A stretch of DNA of 11,932 bases from an uncultured Rhodanobacter sp. (GTDB lineage: Bacteria; Pseudomonadota; Gammaproteobacteria; Xanthomonadales; Rhodanobacteraceae): NCBI GenBank assembly GCA_937906285.1, contig CALCWL010000266.1, positions 1-11,932 on the forward strand, written 5' to 3'. Position 1 is the stretch's first letter. The number at the start of each line of letters is the position of its first letter. Position numbers and translations under genes: made by a program. The notes beneath the pieces were generated by a model. The model had not been told where the DNA came from. It made no database searches and worked only from the letters and a program-made list of their open reading frames with translations. This document shows, piece after piece, positions 1-7,836 of this stretch.

Positions 1-466
1 CCTGCGCGGCCTGCGCACGCTGGGCGTGCGCCTGCGCCAGCACCAGGAGAACGCGACGCGCCTGGCCGAGCGGCTGGACGCCCATGCGGCCGTGCGCAAA
101 GTCTATTACCCGGGGCTGTCCAGCCATGCCGGCCATGTGCTGGCGGCGCGCCAGCAGCTCGGTTTCGGCGCCATGCTCAGCTTCGAACTCGACGGCGACG
201 AGCCGCAGATCGAAGCCTTCGTCGATGGACTGGACTACTTCTCGCTGGCCGAATCGCTGGGTGGCGTGGAAAGCCTGATCGCCCACCCGGCCACCATGAC
301 GCACGCCTCGATGGCGCCGGAGGCGCGGCGCACGGCCGGCATTTCCGACAGCCTGCTGCGCGTGTCGGTGGGCATCGAGGATGGCGATGACCTGCTGCGC
401 GATGTCGACGCTGCGCTGGCTCGGGCCGAGGCGGTACGGACGTCCAAACGCCGGGTGCCCGCGTGA
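1..466 (+). CDS. metB: Cystathionine gamma-synthase / O-succinylhomoserine (thiol)-lyase, C-terminal part (5' end outside window)
   Basis: This is the C-terminal 154 or so residues of a PLP-dependent Cys/Met metabolism enzyme; the reading frame is open from base 2 to the TGA at 464-466. The first visible residues, LRGLRTLGVRLRQHQENA, and the later SLGGVESLIAHPATMTHASM and LLRVSVGIEDGDDLLRDV blocks are hallmarks of this family. The PLP-binding lysine lies upstream of the window and cannot be checked. The enzyme joins an activated homoserine ester to cysteine, giving cystathionine for methionine synthesis in the cytoplasm. The family also contains gamma-lyases and sulfhydrylases with the same motifs. 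I prefer the biosynthetic synthase because the gene overlaps a homoserine dehydrogenase gene by 4 bp (GTGA), implying a translationally coupled operon. The family call is secure; the exact reaction is less so. Confidence 0.88.
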   Translation, partial: LRGLRTLGVRLRQHQENATRLAERLDAHAAVRKVYYPGLSSHAGHVLAARQQLGFGAMLSFELDGDEPQIEAFVDGLDYFSLAESLGGVESLIAHPATMTHASMAPEARRTAGISDSLLRVSVGIEDGDDLLRDVDAALARAEAVRTSKRRVPA

Positions 467-1545
467 GCGCGGTGCTGGCCGAGCACACGAGGCACGCGCG
501 CGCTGCGGCGACATCGACCACGGCGATCGTGCTGCTCGGCACCGGCGTGGTGGGCGGCGCCTTGCTGAAGCTGCTCAATACCGACGCGGCCCGTTCGCTG
601 CGCCTGGTCGGTGCGGCGAACTCGCGGCGCCAGCAGACCGATCCGCAGCGGCTGGCCCAGCGCGGCTTGCGCGACCAGCTCAACCAGCACGGTGCGCCGC
701 GCGACAACGACAGCCTGCTCGCGGCGCTGGATGCCAGCGAAGCGCCGAGGAAGGTGATCGTCGACGCCACCGCCAGCGCGACGCTGGCCGCGCGCCATGC
801 GGAGTGGCTGGCGCACGGCTATCACGTGGTCACCGCGAACAAGGCGCTGGCCGGGGGCGAGTTGTCCGGCTGGCGCGCCTTGCAGGCGGCGCTGAATGGC
901 GGCGGCCGTTACGGTGATTCGGCAACGGTCGGCGCCGGTCTGCCGGTGCTGTCCACCTTGCGCAGGCTGCGCGCGTGCGGCGATCACCTGCTCACCCTGG
1001 AGGGGGTGTTCTCCGGCTCGCTGTCGTGGCTGTTCAATCAGTACGACGGCAGCCGGCCGTTTTCCGAGCTGCTGCGCGAGGCGCGCCGGCTGGGCTATAC
1101 CGAGCCTGACCCGCGCTCGGACCTGTCCGGCGAGGACGTGGCGCGCAAGCTGCTGATCCTTGCGCGCAATGCCGGCTTCTCGCTGGGCAGCGACGAGGTG
1201 CAGGTGGAAGGCCTGGTACCCGAGGCATTGCGTGCGCTCGATGCCGACACGTTCCTGGCGCGACTGGGCGAGCTGGACGCGCCGCTCGCCGCACGTCACG
1301 CCGAGGCCGCCTCGCGCGGTTGCGCGCTGCGCTTTCTCGCCCGCCTCAACCAGCGCGGGCTGGCCCGCGTGGGCCTGGCCGAAGTGCCGCTGACCCATCC
1401 GGCCGCGCGCCTGTACGGCACCGACAACCAGTTCGCCCTCACCACCACCCGCTACAACACCCAGCCGCTGGTGATCCAGGGTCCGGGCGCCGGGCCGGAG
1501 GTGACCGCGCAGGCGCTGCTCGGCGATGTGCTGGCGCTCGGGTGA
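463..1545 (+). CDS. hom: Homoserine dehydrogenase, monofunctional
   Basis: This NAD(P)-dependent enzyme reduces aspartate semialdehyde to homoserine, the branch-point precursor of methionine and threonine. The 360-residue protein has the dinucleotide-binding loop GTGVVG at residues 26-31, HVVTANKALA at 121-130, VGAGLPV at 156-162, EGVFSGSLSWLFN at 180-192 and GYTEPDP at 211-217. The last is followed by DVARKLLIL, carrying the conserved Asp225 and Lys229. The C-terminus PLVIQGPGAGPEVTAQALLGDVL is typical of the family. There is no aspartokinase domain and no C-terminal ACT domain, so it resembles the dehydrogenase half of ThrA/MetL and gives no sign of allosteric threonine control. The GTG start at 463 overlaps the metB stop. 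I see no strong Shine-Dalgarno, which fits translational coupling. About 20 residues precede the Rossmann fold. Its stop lies 9 bp from the stop of the convergent yceI-like gene. Confidence 0.93.
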   Translation: MSAVLAEHTRHARAAATSTTAIVLLGTGVVGGALLKLLNTDAARSLRLVGAANSRRQQTDPQRLAQRGLRDQLNQHGAPRDNDSLLAALDASEAPRKVIVDATASATLAARHAEWLAHGYHVVTANKALAGGELSGWRALQAALNGGGRYGDSATVGAGLPVLSTLRRLRACGDHLLTLEGVFSGSLSWLFNQYDGSRPFSELLREARRLGYTEPDPRSDLSGEDVARKLLILARNAGFSLGSDEVQVEGLVPEALRALDADTFLARLGELDAPLAARHAEAASRGCALRFLARLNQRGLARVGLAEVPLTHPAARLYGTDNQFALTTTRYNTQPLVIQGPGAGPEVTAQALLGDVLALG

Positions 1546-1554
1546 GGGCGCGCC

Positions 1555-2142
1555 TTACTTGACTGCAATCGCCTCGACCTGGATGCGCAGCGTCACGTCC
1601 ATGCTGAAGCCGTAATCCTTGCCCGCATCCATGCCGAACGCGTCGCGTCGGAACGTGGCCAGTGCATCGGCGCCGCAGACTTCGCGCTTGAACACCGGAT
1701 GCGGCATGCACTTGAAGCTGTTGATCTTCAGGTCCAGCGGATGGGTGATGCCGTGCAGGGTCAGTTTGCCGCTGACCCGCGTCGGCGCGCCGTCGACGAA
1801 ATCGACGAGCTTGCCGGTGTAGGTGGCCTGCGGATACTTCGCCGTCTCGAACAGTTCCTTGCCCTGCGTGCCCTGGTTGAGCTGATCCTGACCGAAGTCG
1901 GCACTCTTCATGTCGACGGTGACATCCACCGTGCCGGTGCCGGCAGCCTTGTCCAGCGTCACCGTGCCGCGACTGTGGTTGAACTTGCCGCGCCACACCG
2001 ACAGCCCGCCCATGTGATCGGCCTCGAAGCTGGGATAGGTGTGATCCGGATCGATGCGGTACGTCGCGGCGGCGGCGAGGGCGCTGCCGCTGGCGGCAAG
2101 CAGGAGAGCGGTGGTGACGACGGCGGTGCGGATGGACAACAT
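1555..2142 (-). CDS. YceI-family periplasmic lipocalin-like protein
   Basis: This 195-residue protein starts with a signal peptide (MLSIRTAVVTTALLLAASGSALA), with a likely type I cleavage site after the AxA at residues 21-23, so it should be periplasmic. The mature part shows the YceI pattern: YRIDPDHTYPSFEADHMGGLSVWRGKF-like opening, the ELFETAKYPQATY block, a GKLTLHGITHPL motif near residue 130, and a final DVTLRIQVEAI strand. YceI proteins form an eight-stranded barrel that binds isoprenoid-type lipids; several respond to high pH or osmotic stress, but the role here is unknown. Cys145 and Cys156 may form a disulfide. The ATG start is supported by GGGAG on the minus strand about 6 nt upstream. 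It lies downstream of the permease on the same strand but behind a terminator, so it probably has its own promoter. Confidence 0.92.
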   Translation of the reverse strand: MLSIRTAVVTTALLLAASGSALAAAATYRIDPDHTYPSFEADHMGGLSVWRGKFNHSRGTVTLDKAAGTGTVDVTVDMKSADFGQDQLNQGTQGKELFETAKYPQATYTGKLVDFVDGAPTRVSGKLTLHGITHPLDLKINSFKCMPHPVFKREVCGADALATFRRDAFGMDAGKDYGFSMDVTLRIQVEAIAVK

Positions 2143-2230
2143 GGGCGACTCCCGTTCGATGTGCAGCCGAAAGTGGATGCATGTCCGGACGACGAACCGG
2201 CCACCGCCATTTCGACACTTCCAGGGCGCA

Positions 2231-2261
2231 ACAACGAAAACGCACGGCGTGCGCCGTGCGT
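2231..2261 (-). terminator. Rho-independent terminator downstream of the APC permease
   Basis: A perfect 10-bp inverted repeat (ACGCACGGCG at 2240-2249 and its complement at 2252-2261) is separated by only 2 bases; in RNA it would fold as an 8-9 bp GC-rich stem with a small loop. Read on the minus strand, it is followed at once by TTTTCGTTGTT, a U-rich tract. It starts 22 bp after the permease stop codon and lies about 90 bp upstream of the yceI-like start, so it should insulate the two genes. Confidence 0.8.
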
Positions 2262-2283
2262 CTCGTGATCGAATCGGCCGGGT

Positions 2284-3948
2284 TCAGCGGCCGGTGATGC
2301 GCTCGGCGCTCTCTTCGTCCGGCGGCACCTGCAGCTCGCCCGGATGCTCATGCGCCTCGATCCGCATTGCCTCCACCGACGGCGTGCGCCAGCCGGATTT
2401 CACGCCCCACAGGTAGAACACCAGGCCGATCACCGCCACCAGCGCCAGGTCCCAGCCGTAGGACAGGTAACCCTTGCCGCCGAACATCGGGCTGCCGGCC
2501 CACGACACCGCCGCCAGCGTGGGCAGGTAGCAGACCAGCCACCAGGCGCCCTTCATCTGCCGGCCGAAATCGTGCCAGCCGGCCTTGGCCTGGTAGTAGA
2601 AGTACACCGGCAGCGCGACCACCATCAGCACGATGATCTCGCCGGTCAGCGGCCACTTTGCCCAGTACAGGAGCTCGGTGGACATGATGAAGGCCACCCC
2701 GGCGAGCACCGGCAGGCCGGCCAGGCGGAACGGACGGTTCAATTCCGGCGCGGTCCGCCGCAGCGTCATCACGCTGACCGGGCCGGTTAGGTAGGAGATG
2801 ATCGTGGCCACCGAGATCACCGCCGCCAGCGCGCCCCAGCCGCGGAAGAAAAACAGGAACAGGAACGACACCGTCAGGTTCACCCACATCGCCGGGCGCG
2901 GCACGCCCCACTTCGGATGCACGGTACCGAGGATCTTCGGCAAGGTGCCGTTGCGCTCCATGCCATACAGCATGCGCGCGGTGGTGGCGGTGTAGGTCAT
3001 GCCGGTGCCGCTGGGGCTGATCACCGCGTCAATGAACAGCAGCGTGGCGAGCCATTGCAGGCCGAGAATGATCGCCAGGTCGGCGAACGGCGAGGAGAAG
3101 TCGATGCCGTGCCAGCCCACGTTGGCCAGCATCTCGCGCGGCACCGCGCCGATGAACGCGACCTGCAACAGCACGTAGACGATGGTCGCCAGCGCGATCG
3201 CGCAGACGATCGCGAACGGGATGCTGCGGCCGGGGTTGCGCGCCTCGCCGGCCAGGTTCACCGGACTCTGGAAACCGTTGAAGCTGAACACGATGCCGGC
3301 GATCGCCACCGCGGTGAGGATCGAGGGGAAGTCCGTCTTGTGCAGTTCCCCGTGGATGCCGACGGAGAAGTTTTCCGGATGAAAGCCGCTCAGCATCAGC
3401 AGCACCGCGGTGAGCGCGGGGATCACCAGCTTGAACAGCGTGATCGCGGTGTTGGAGCGCGCGAACAGCTTCACGCTCCAGAAGTTGAACAGGAAGTACA
3501 CGATCACCAAGGCCGCGGCGATCAGCAGGCCGGCAGTGCTCAGCTCGCCATGGCCGCCGGGTACCTGGTGGTACAGATCCTTTGCCCAGTCCCATTTCCA
3601 CGACGACATGTACTGCGCCGAAGCCTCGGCCTCGACCGAGATCACCGAGACGATCGCGATCCAGTTCGCCCACGCCGCGATGAAGCCGACCAGCGAGCCG
3701 TGCGAGTAGTGGCCGTAGCGCACCATGCCGCCGGATTCGGGAAACATCGCGCCCAGCTCGGCGTAGGTCAGCGCGATCGCCATGATCACCACCGCGCCGA
3801 TCACCCACGCCCAGATCGCGCCCGGCCCGGCGATCTGCGCCGCGCGCCACGCGCCGAATAACCAGCCCGAGCCGATGATCGAGCCCAGGCCGGTAAGCAT
3901 CAGGGCGAACGGGCCGACGTCGCGGCGGATCGCGCGTTCTTGGGTCAT
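2284..3948 (-). CDS. APC-superfamily amino-acid permease
   Basis: This 554-residue polytopic inner-membrane protein has about 12 or more hydrophobic helices. Family motifs are visible: GLGSIIGSGWLFG at residues 20-32 (the unwound first helix that binds substrate backbone), ELGAMFPESGGMVRYGHY at 64-81, and SFNGFQSPVNLAGEARNPGRSIPFAI in the middle, which matches the APC helix 6 to loop consensus. The C-terminal 40 residues are hydrophilic and acidic. Such proteins import amino acids by proton symport or exchange. The opening resembles the aspartate/proton symporter-like subgroup (YveA type), but I cannot assign the substrate from sequence. The ATG at 3946-3948 has only a weak GGGAA-type ribosome site. 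It ends in its own terminator. A serine dehydratase lies on the same strand about 6.5 kb upstream, beyond the defence island. Confidence 0.9.
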   Translation of the reverse strand: MTQERAIRRDVGPFALMLTGLGSIIGSGWLFGAWRAAQIAGPGAIWAWVIGAVVIMAIALTYAELGAMFPESGGMVRYGHYSHGSLVGFIAAWANWIAIVSVISVEAEASAQYMSSWKWDWAKDLYHQVPGGHGELSTAGLLIAAALVIVYFLFNFWSVKLFARSNTAITLFKLVIPALTAVLLMLSGFHPENFSVGIHGELHKTDFPSILTAVAIAGIVFSFNGFQSPVNLAGEARNPGRSIPFAIVCAIALATIVYVLLQVAFIGAVPREMLANVGWHGIDFSSPFADLAIILGLQWLATLLFIDAVISPSGTGMTYTATTARMLYGMERNGTLPKILGTVHPKWGVPRPAMWVNLTVSFLFLFFFRGWGALAAVISVATIISYLTGPVSVMTLRRTAPELNRPFRLAGLPVLAGVAFIMSTELLYWAKWPLTGEIIVLMVVALPVYFYYQAKAGWHDFGRQMKGAWWLVCYLPTLAAVSWAGSPMFGGKGYLSYGWDLALVAVIGLVFYLWGVKSGWRTPSVEAMRIEAHEHPGELQVPPDEESAERITGR

Positions 3949-4053
3949 GCGGGGTTCCCATATCGACGCGAAGCGCGCCGTGAAGGGGCCGATGGTTGCA
4001 GAATTGACCGCTCCATGTCACCCCGCAGAAGTCACGCCGGCCAGGCCCCACGC

Positions 4054-4125
4054 CGTAGGAGCCCGCTCGCTGGCGATGCTTTTCCGTAATCCGACAAGAG
4101 CATCGCCCGCGAGCGGGCTCCTACG
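4054..4125. repeat. Inverted pair of REP elements (REPIN-like doublet)
   Basis: Two 27-nt copies in inverted orientation (4054-4080 and 4099-4125) differ at one base and are separated by 18 nt. The core is GCCCGCGAGCGGGCTCCTAC. The right copy contains its own hairpin, GCCCGC-GA-GCGGGC (4105-4118); the single mismatch weakens this hairpin in the left copy. The whole unit could fold into one long imperfect stem. This is the layout of REP doublets dispersed by a RAYT-type transposase, although no such gene is in the window. It lies between the start of the permease gene (3948) and the end of res (4169). The rest of the 220-bp gap shows no gene. Confidence 0.88.
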
Positions 4126-4168
4126 GGTGGGGCTCAGCAGCGCGGGGTGGGCACCGCCCGGCGACTGT

Positions 4169-7099
4169 TCAAAGGGCCAGCCCGCCTTGCGACTGCGCCG
4201 TCGGCGCCGCGCGGGCGCGCGAGAACGCCAGCAGCTCGCCCAGCCGGGCACCTTTCCCGCGCCAGTCGTAGAACAGCGACTCGCCGACCAGGGCGTAATG
4301 CCAGAGGCGTCCGCCGCGCTGCTCCGCGTCCAGCGCATTAATCCGTTCGCACCAGGTGGTCGCCGCCTTCAGCTTGCGCTGCACGTTGGGATGGCTGACC
4401 TGTTCCTGCCCCTTGGTCTCGACCAGGTAGATTGCGTCCGCCGTGCGTACCAGGAAATCCGGGATGTAAAGCGCGGCCATGCCGTCTTCCTTGATGTAGC
4501 GCAATCGCACGAAGTCGTGGCGGTTCTCGCTGATCTTGCAGAATGCCTCGACGCCGGCGTCGCTCTGCGCCCATTCGATGAACGCACGCTCCAGTCCGCC
4601 GCTGCGGCTGGGGTAGGGCAGGCGTTCGTAGATGCACTTGGTCACTTCAACTGAAGCACTCTCGCGCACCATCAGCCGGGTCACTTCCGACAACCGGCGG
4701 TGACGCACCTCGGTGCTGCCGGTGACGGTGTGCTCCTCGGCACGCACCAGTGCCAGGCCGAAGATCTTCACGATATGGTCGATCACCGGTTGCAGCAGCA
4801 ACAGTCGCCAGCCTTCATCCTCGAACGGCTCGAACGCTTCGTCGAACAGCCGCTCGCGGATGTAATCGTCCAGCGCGGTCGCCAGCGCCGCGGTATTCAT
4901 CTGCAGATAGGGACGATCCAGGTGCGGCGAGATCCTGTTGCCCTTCGGCAGCGGGTAGTTCAGCGCCTGGCTCACCCGCCGGGTCAGTCGCGACAGCAGT
5001 TCGTTGTAACCGCTGACGTTCATCGCCGCGCCGTCGACGCGGTAATCGCCGAACAGCGTGCTGCTCTGCAGGTCCTGCGAGGTGAAGGTATCGCCCTTAC
5101 CCAGCAGCTCGGCGAGCCTGGCGCGGCTCATTGCGCCGAATGGCGGCAGAGTGGCGATGTCGATTGGCAGGTGGTCGACGCTGTCGTCCGCTTCGCGCAG
5201 GATGAACGGGATCGCGAAGTCGTATGCCTCGTAGCCCTCGCGTAGTTCGGACGGAATCAGGTCGCCGGTGCTGCTGCCCTCGTCGTCGCCGATCTCGCCG
5301 ACCAGTCCTTCGCGCATCAGCTCGTCGTAGAAACTCTGGAACGCCGGATGCTCGACGATGGAGAGGATGTCGATCAGCGAACCCGGTTCCTCGCCGTGGT
5401 TGATCCGCTCGCGATTCTCGCGCTTGATGTCAGCGTATTCCGGATCGCGCCACATCAGGCGCAGGCCGCGGCCGATGGTCTGCTCCAGCAGGATCTGCGC
5501 CTGGCTGGAGCGCAGCGGCACGATCACGCAGATGTTGTTGACGTCGAAGCCCTCGCGCAGCATCAGCACGCTGACGATCACCCGCGGTTGCGCGTGGCGG
5601 TCCACGTTAAACAGGCGCTGGCGCAGCGGCGCCCACTGCTTCTCGCCCAGCTCGGCCTTCCTGCCGGAATCGACAGTGAGCACGTCATCGTCGTGCAATC
5701 CCTCGTCGAACAGGAACTGCGTCACCAGTGGCGACACCGTGGTGTCCTCGCACACCACCAGCATCTTCGGGTGGCGCGTGGCGTCGAGTCGGGCGAAATC
5801 CGTCTCCAGCTTGCGCAGCTTCTGCAGACCCGCGCGCAGCATCACGCGCTGGCCTTCGGAAAGCGCGACGTTGCCGTCGGCATCGCGCTCGGCCTTGAAC
5901 TCCAGCGGCAGCGCGCCGAGCTCCTTGCGCTTGTCCAGCACCAGCGATTTCACCAGGCCCAGCCGCATTGCGTCCTTCAGGTCGAAGTCCACCACGATGT
6001 GCGGGAAGTACAGCTTGGCCTTCTTCCTGCCGCTGCCCACGTCGTTGTACGGCGTGGCGGAGAAATCCATCTGCACGAAACGGCGGCCCTTGCCCTCGGC
6101 GATGATCGACAGGCTCTTCTGCCACTCGACCTCGGTGGTCTCGCCTTCCTTCTTCAACTCGTGGATGTGGTGCGCTTCGTCGTTGAACACCATCAGGTCG
6201 GGCAAGTCGGCGAGGTAGGAGAGGACGTTGCCGCGTGCCCAGCGCCGGTCCAGCACGTCCAGGCTGTTGCCGGCGGCGCGGCCGGGCGTCAGCGGCAGCA
6301 CGTCGTAGGCGACGCGGGAAGCGTCGGCGATCATGCCGGGCGCGATGGCTTGCTCGTCCTCCTCGATATCCTCCTCGGCCTCGCTGAGCAGGTGCCAGTT
6401 GGTGATCGCGATCATGCCGTTGCCGGTGGCTTTCAGGCCGATCTCCTGCTTCTGGCACACATTGCCGCGCACGAACTGCGCGATGCGTTCACGCCGCGCC
6501 GGCGGGGTGAACAGCTCGGCATAGCTGGCGATGTCGGAGCTGGCGAAATCGCGACTCTTGTCCTCGTTCTCCTTGCCGAGGAACGCATCCAGCAGCCGCT
6601 CATACACGATCAGCCCCGGCGCCACGATCAGGAAGCGGCGGGTGAAGCGCGGATCGTCGCGCCCCTCGTCCAGCGCCGCGGTCTTGTTCAACAGCTGCCA
6701 CACCAGAAGCGCCTGCAACACCCAGGTCTTGCCGGTGCCGGTAGCCATCTTCAGGCAATACTTCGGATGGCCGTGCTTGCCTTGGGTCACGTCCGCGAGC
6801 CGCTTGCCTTCCAGCAGCGCCTCGGCGCAGACCTGTTCGTAGAGGTTCTTCAGGTTGGGGCTGTCCAGCACCTCGTGCGCCACGATCACGTTGAGGATCG
6901 CCTGGCGCTGGCCCGGATGGAAATTGTACGTGCGCGACTGGCAGGCATCCTCGCCGAACCACCAGCGCAGCAGTTCGGCGGTCACCGGCGTCACCAGCTC
7001 GTAGATATCGGCGATGCCCTGTTCGAGGCCGATGCACAGTTGCTCGGTGCGGCGGGTGAGGGCGGTGGCGAGCGCCAGCGGGCGGTTGGCGTCAGACAT
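4169..7099 (-). CDS. res: Type III-like restriction enzyme subunit (SF2 helicase fused to PD-(D/E)XK nuclease)
   Basis: This 976-residue protein combines a superfamily-2 motor with a nuclease. Numbered from the ATG at 7099, the motifs are Walker A ATGTGKT at 119-125, Walker B NDEAH at 306-310, DFSAT at 345-349, the REGFDVNNI motif V near 515-523, and the arginine-finger motif QTIGRGLR near 540-547. The C-terminus has PDF (Asp881) and YLVETKG (Glu894, Lys896), the D...ExK nuclease signature. Length and order match type III Res proteins such as EcoP15I Res (about 970 residues), which cleave DNA only in complex with Mod. The partner here is the methyltransferase at 7847-9787, which is separated from res by higBA; type III mod and res usually abut. 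A GTG at 7105 would add two residues, but the ribosome site favours the ATG. All core motifs are intact, so the enzyme is probably active. Confidence 0.92.
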   Translation of the reverse strand: MSDANRPLALATALTRRTEQLCIGLEQGIADIYELVTPVTAELLRWWFGEDACQSRTYNFHPGQRQAILNVIVAHEVLDSPNLKNLYEQVCAEALLEGKRLADVTQGKHGHPKYCLKMATGTGKTWVLQALLVWQLLNKTAALDEGRDDPRFTRRFLIVAPGLIVYERLLDAFLGKENEDKSRDFASSDIASYAELFTPPARRERIAQFVRGNVCQKQEIGLKATGNGMIAITNWHLLSEAEEDIEEDEQAIAPGMIADASRVAYDVLPLTPGRAAGNSLDVLDRRWARGNVLSYLADLPDLMVFNDEAHHIHELKKEGETTEVEWQKSLSIIAEGKGRRFVQMDFSATPYNDVGSGRKKAKLYFPHIVVDFDLKDAMRLGLVKSLVLDKRKELGALPLEFKAERDADGNVALSEGQRVMLRAGLQKLRKLETDFARLDATRHPKMLVVCEDTTVSPLVTQFLFDEGLHDDDVLTVDSGRKAELGEKQWAPLRQRLFNVDRHAQPRVIVSVLMLREGFDVNNICVIVPLRSSQAQILLEQTIGRGLRLMWRDPEYADIKRENRERINHGEEPGSLIDILSIVEHPAFQSFYDELMREGLVGEIGDDEGSSTGDLIPSELREGYEAYDFAIPFILREADDSVDHLPIDIATLPPFGAMSRARLAELLGKGDTFTSQDLQSSTLFGDYRVDGAAMNVSGYNELLSRLTRRVSQALNYPLPKGNRISPHLDRPYLQMNTAALATALDDYIRERLFDEAFEPFEDEGWRLLLLQPVIDHIVKIFGLALVRAEEHTVTGSTEVRHRRLSEVTRLMVRESASVEVTKCIYERLPYPSRSGGLERAFIEWAQSDAGVEAFCKISENRHDFVRLRYIKEDGMAALYIPDFLVRTADAIYLVETKGQEQVSHPNVQRKLKAATTWCERINALDAEQRGGRLWHYALVGESLFYDWRGKGARLGELLAFSRARAAPTAQSQGGLAL

Positions 7100-7106
7100 G
7101 CGCACA

Positions 7107-7112
7107 CTCCCC
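7107..7112 (-). promoter_or_regulatory. Ribosome binding site that sets the res start
   Basis: On the minus strand GGGGAG lies 7 nt before the ATG at 7099. The alternative in-frame GTG at 7105 would leave only 1 nt of spacing, too little for initiation, so the ATG is chosen. Confidence 0.75.
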
Positions 7113-7116
7113 AGCG

Positions 7117-7145
7117 TTGCATGGCGTAAACAGGTTATTTATGCT
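7117..7145 (+). promoter_or_regulatory. Candidate higBA promoter with overlapping operator-like palindrome
   Basis: TTGCAT (7117-7122) and TATGCT (7140-7145) are separated by 17 nt and each matches the sigma-70 consensus at 4 of 6 positions. Between and across them lies an imperfect palindrome, GCGTAAA-N7-TTTATGC (7124-7144), with one mismatch, in a locally AT-rich patch. HigA antitoxins typically repress their own promoter by binding such a site. The same 85-bp gap holds the start region of the divergent res gene, so a bound HigA could also affect res. These are consensus matches by eye, not proof. Confidence 0.4.
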
Positions 7146-7184
7146 TGGCGAGCCGTCATCAGCCATCCCGACAGGAGTCACCGG

Positions 7185-7466
7185 ATGATCAGGAGCTTCG
7201 CCGACAAGGAAACGGAACGGTTGTTCGCGACCGGAACGGCCAGGCGGTTGCCGCGGGACATCTTGCGCCGTGCGCTGACCCGCCTGCGGTACCTCGATAT
7301 CGCCACCGGCCCCGAGGACCTGCGCCAACCGGCCTCCAACCGACTGGAGCTTCTGGGTGGGGATCGGGCCGGCCAATGGAGCGTCCGCATCAACGACCAA
7401 TGGCGGTTGTGTTTTCGCTTCGAGGGCGGTCACGCATTTGATGTCGAGATCGTTGATTACCACTGA
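7185..7466 (+). CDS. higB: HigB-family toxin (RelE-like mRNA interferase)
   Basis: This 93-residue protein has the HigB/RelE signature: an MIRSFADKETERLF opening, a helical middle, NRLELLGGDRAGQWSVRIN at 52-70, QWRLCFRF at 72-79, and a final DVEIVDYH. The terminal Asp-Tyr-His corresponds to residues implicated in catalysis in Proteus HigB. Toxins of this family cut mRNA on the ribosome and halt translation until neutralised by HigA. The ATG at 7185 is supported by AGGAG (7173-7177) 7 nt upstream; a longer open frame upstream lacks such a site. The toxin-first order with the antitoxin 12 bp downstream is the usual hig arrangement. The unusual feature is its place, between the restriction and modification genes and on the opposite strand. 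Confidence 0.93.
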   Translation: MIRSFADKETERLFATGTARRLPRDILRRALTRLRYLDIATGPEDLRQPASNRLELLGGDRAGQWSVRINDQWRLCFRFEGGHAFDVEIVDYH

Positions 7467-7479
7467 GGATTTGTAATCA
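7454..7479 (+). promoter_or_regulatory. Stem-loop enclosing the higA ribosome binding site
   Basis: A perfect 7-bp inverted repeat, TGATTAC (7454-7460) and GTAATCA (7473-7479), flanks a 12-nt loop. The loop holds the higB stop codon (7464-7466) and the GAGGA ribosome site of higA (7465-7469); the right arm ends on the first base of the higA ATG. Translation of higB to its stop would melt the left arm. The structure could thus tie antitoxin translation to toxin translation, or serve as a DNA operator. The function is inference. Confidence 0.5.
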
Positions 7480-7784
7480 TGTCCATTCCAGCCACCGTCA
7501 ACGGTCTTCCGCCCATCCATCCCGGCGAATTGCTGGAGGAAATCCTGGGCGACCTCGGCATGAGTCAGGCGGCGTTCGCACGCGCCATCGGTGTATCCCC
7601 CATGCGCATCTCGCACATCGTCCGGGAACAGCGGCCGGTGACCGCCGAACTGGCGCTGCGTTTCGGGCGTGCCTTCGGGCAGAGTCCGCAGTTCTGGATC
7701 AACCTGCAGACCTCCTACGACTTGAAAATCGCCGAACGCGAGCTCGGCAGCAGCCTGAAGAAGGTGCGGCGCCTCGCTGCCTGA
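7479..7784 (+). CDS. higA: HigA-family antitoxin, XRE helix-turn-helix
   Basis: This 101-residue antitoxin opens with the family's PPIHPGELLEEIL block (residues 11-23). A helix-turn-helix follows at about 28-50 (MSQAAFARAIGVSPMRISHIV), then the conserved TAELALRFGRAFGQSPQFWINLQTSYDL segment (55-82). HigA proteins bind and inhibit HigB and repress the operon through the HTH. The ATG is preceded by GAGGA with 9 nt spacing, overlapping the toxin stop. The stop codon lies 62 bp from the stop of the convergent methyltransferase gene. No clear intrinsic terminator is visible in that gap, so transcripts from the two sides may overlap. Confidence 0.94.
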   Translation: MSIPATVNGLPPIHPGELLEEILGDLGMSQAAFARAIGVSPMRISHIVREQRPVTAELALRFGRAFGQSPQFWINLQTSYDLKIAERELGSSLKKVRRLAA

Positions 7785-7836
7785 CTTCTCCCCTTCGGCT
7801 GTTGAGAGCCGCCGGAATGGCGAGTGGAGGGATTTC

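Noticed and set aside
235..1398. A 387-codon open frame antisense to metB-hom
   Set aside because: It is an Arg/Ala/Gln-rich shadow covering two clearly real genes.
2917..3861. A 314-codon open frame antisense to the permease
   Set aside because: The translation is a His/Arg/Asp-rich string without a motif; the opposite strand has the APC signatures.
7100..7105. GTG at 7105 as the start of res
   Set aside because: The GGGGAG ribosome site would be only 1 nt away; it is ideally spaced (7 nt) for the ATG at 7099.
5348..7129. A 593-codon open frame antisense to res
   Set aside because: It is a shadow frame typical of GC-rich DNA. Its translation is rich in His, Gln, Val and Arg with no motif, while the opposite strand encodes every helicase and nuclease motif of Res.
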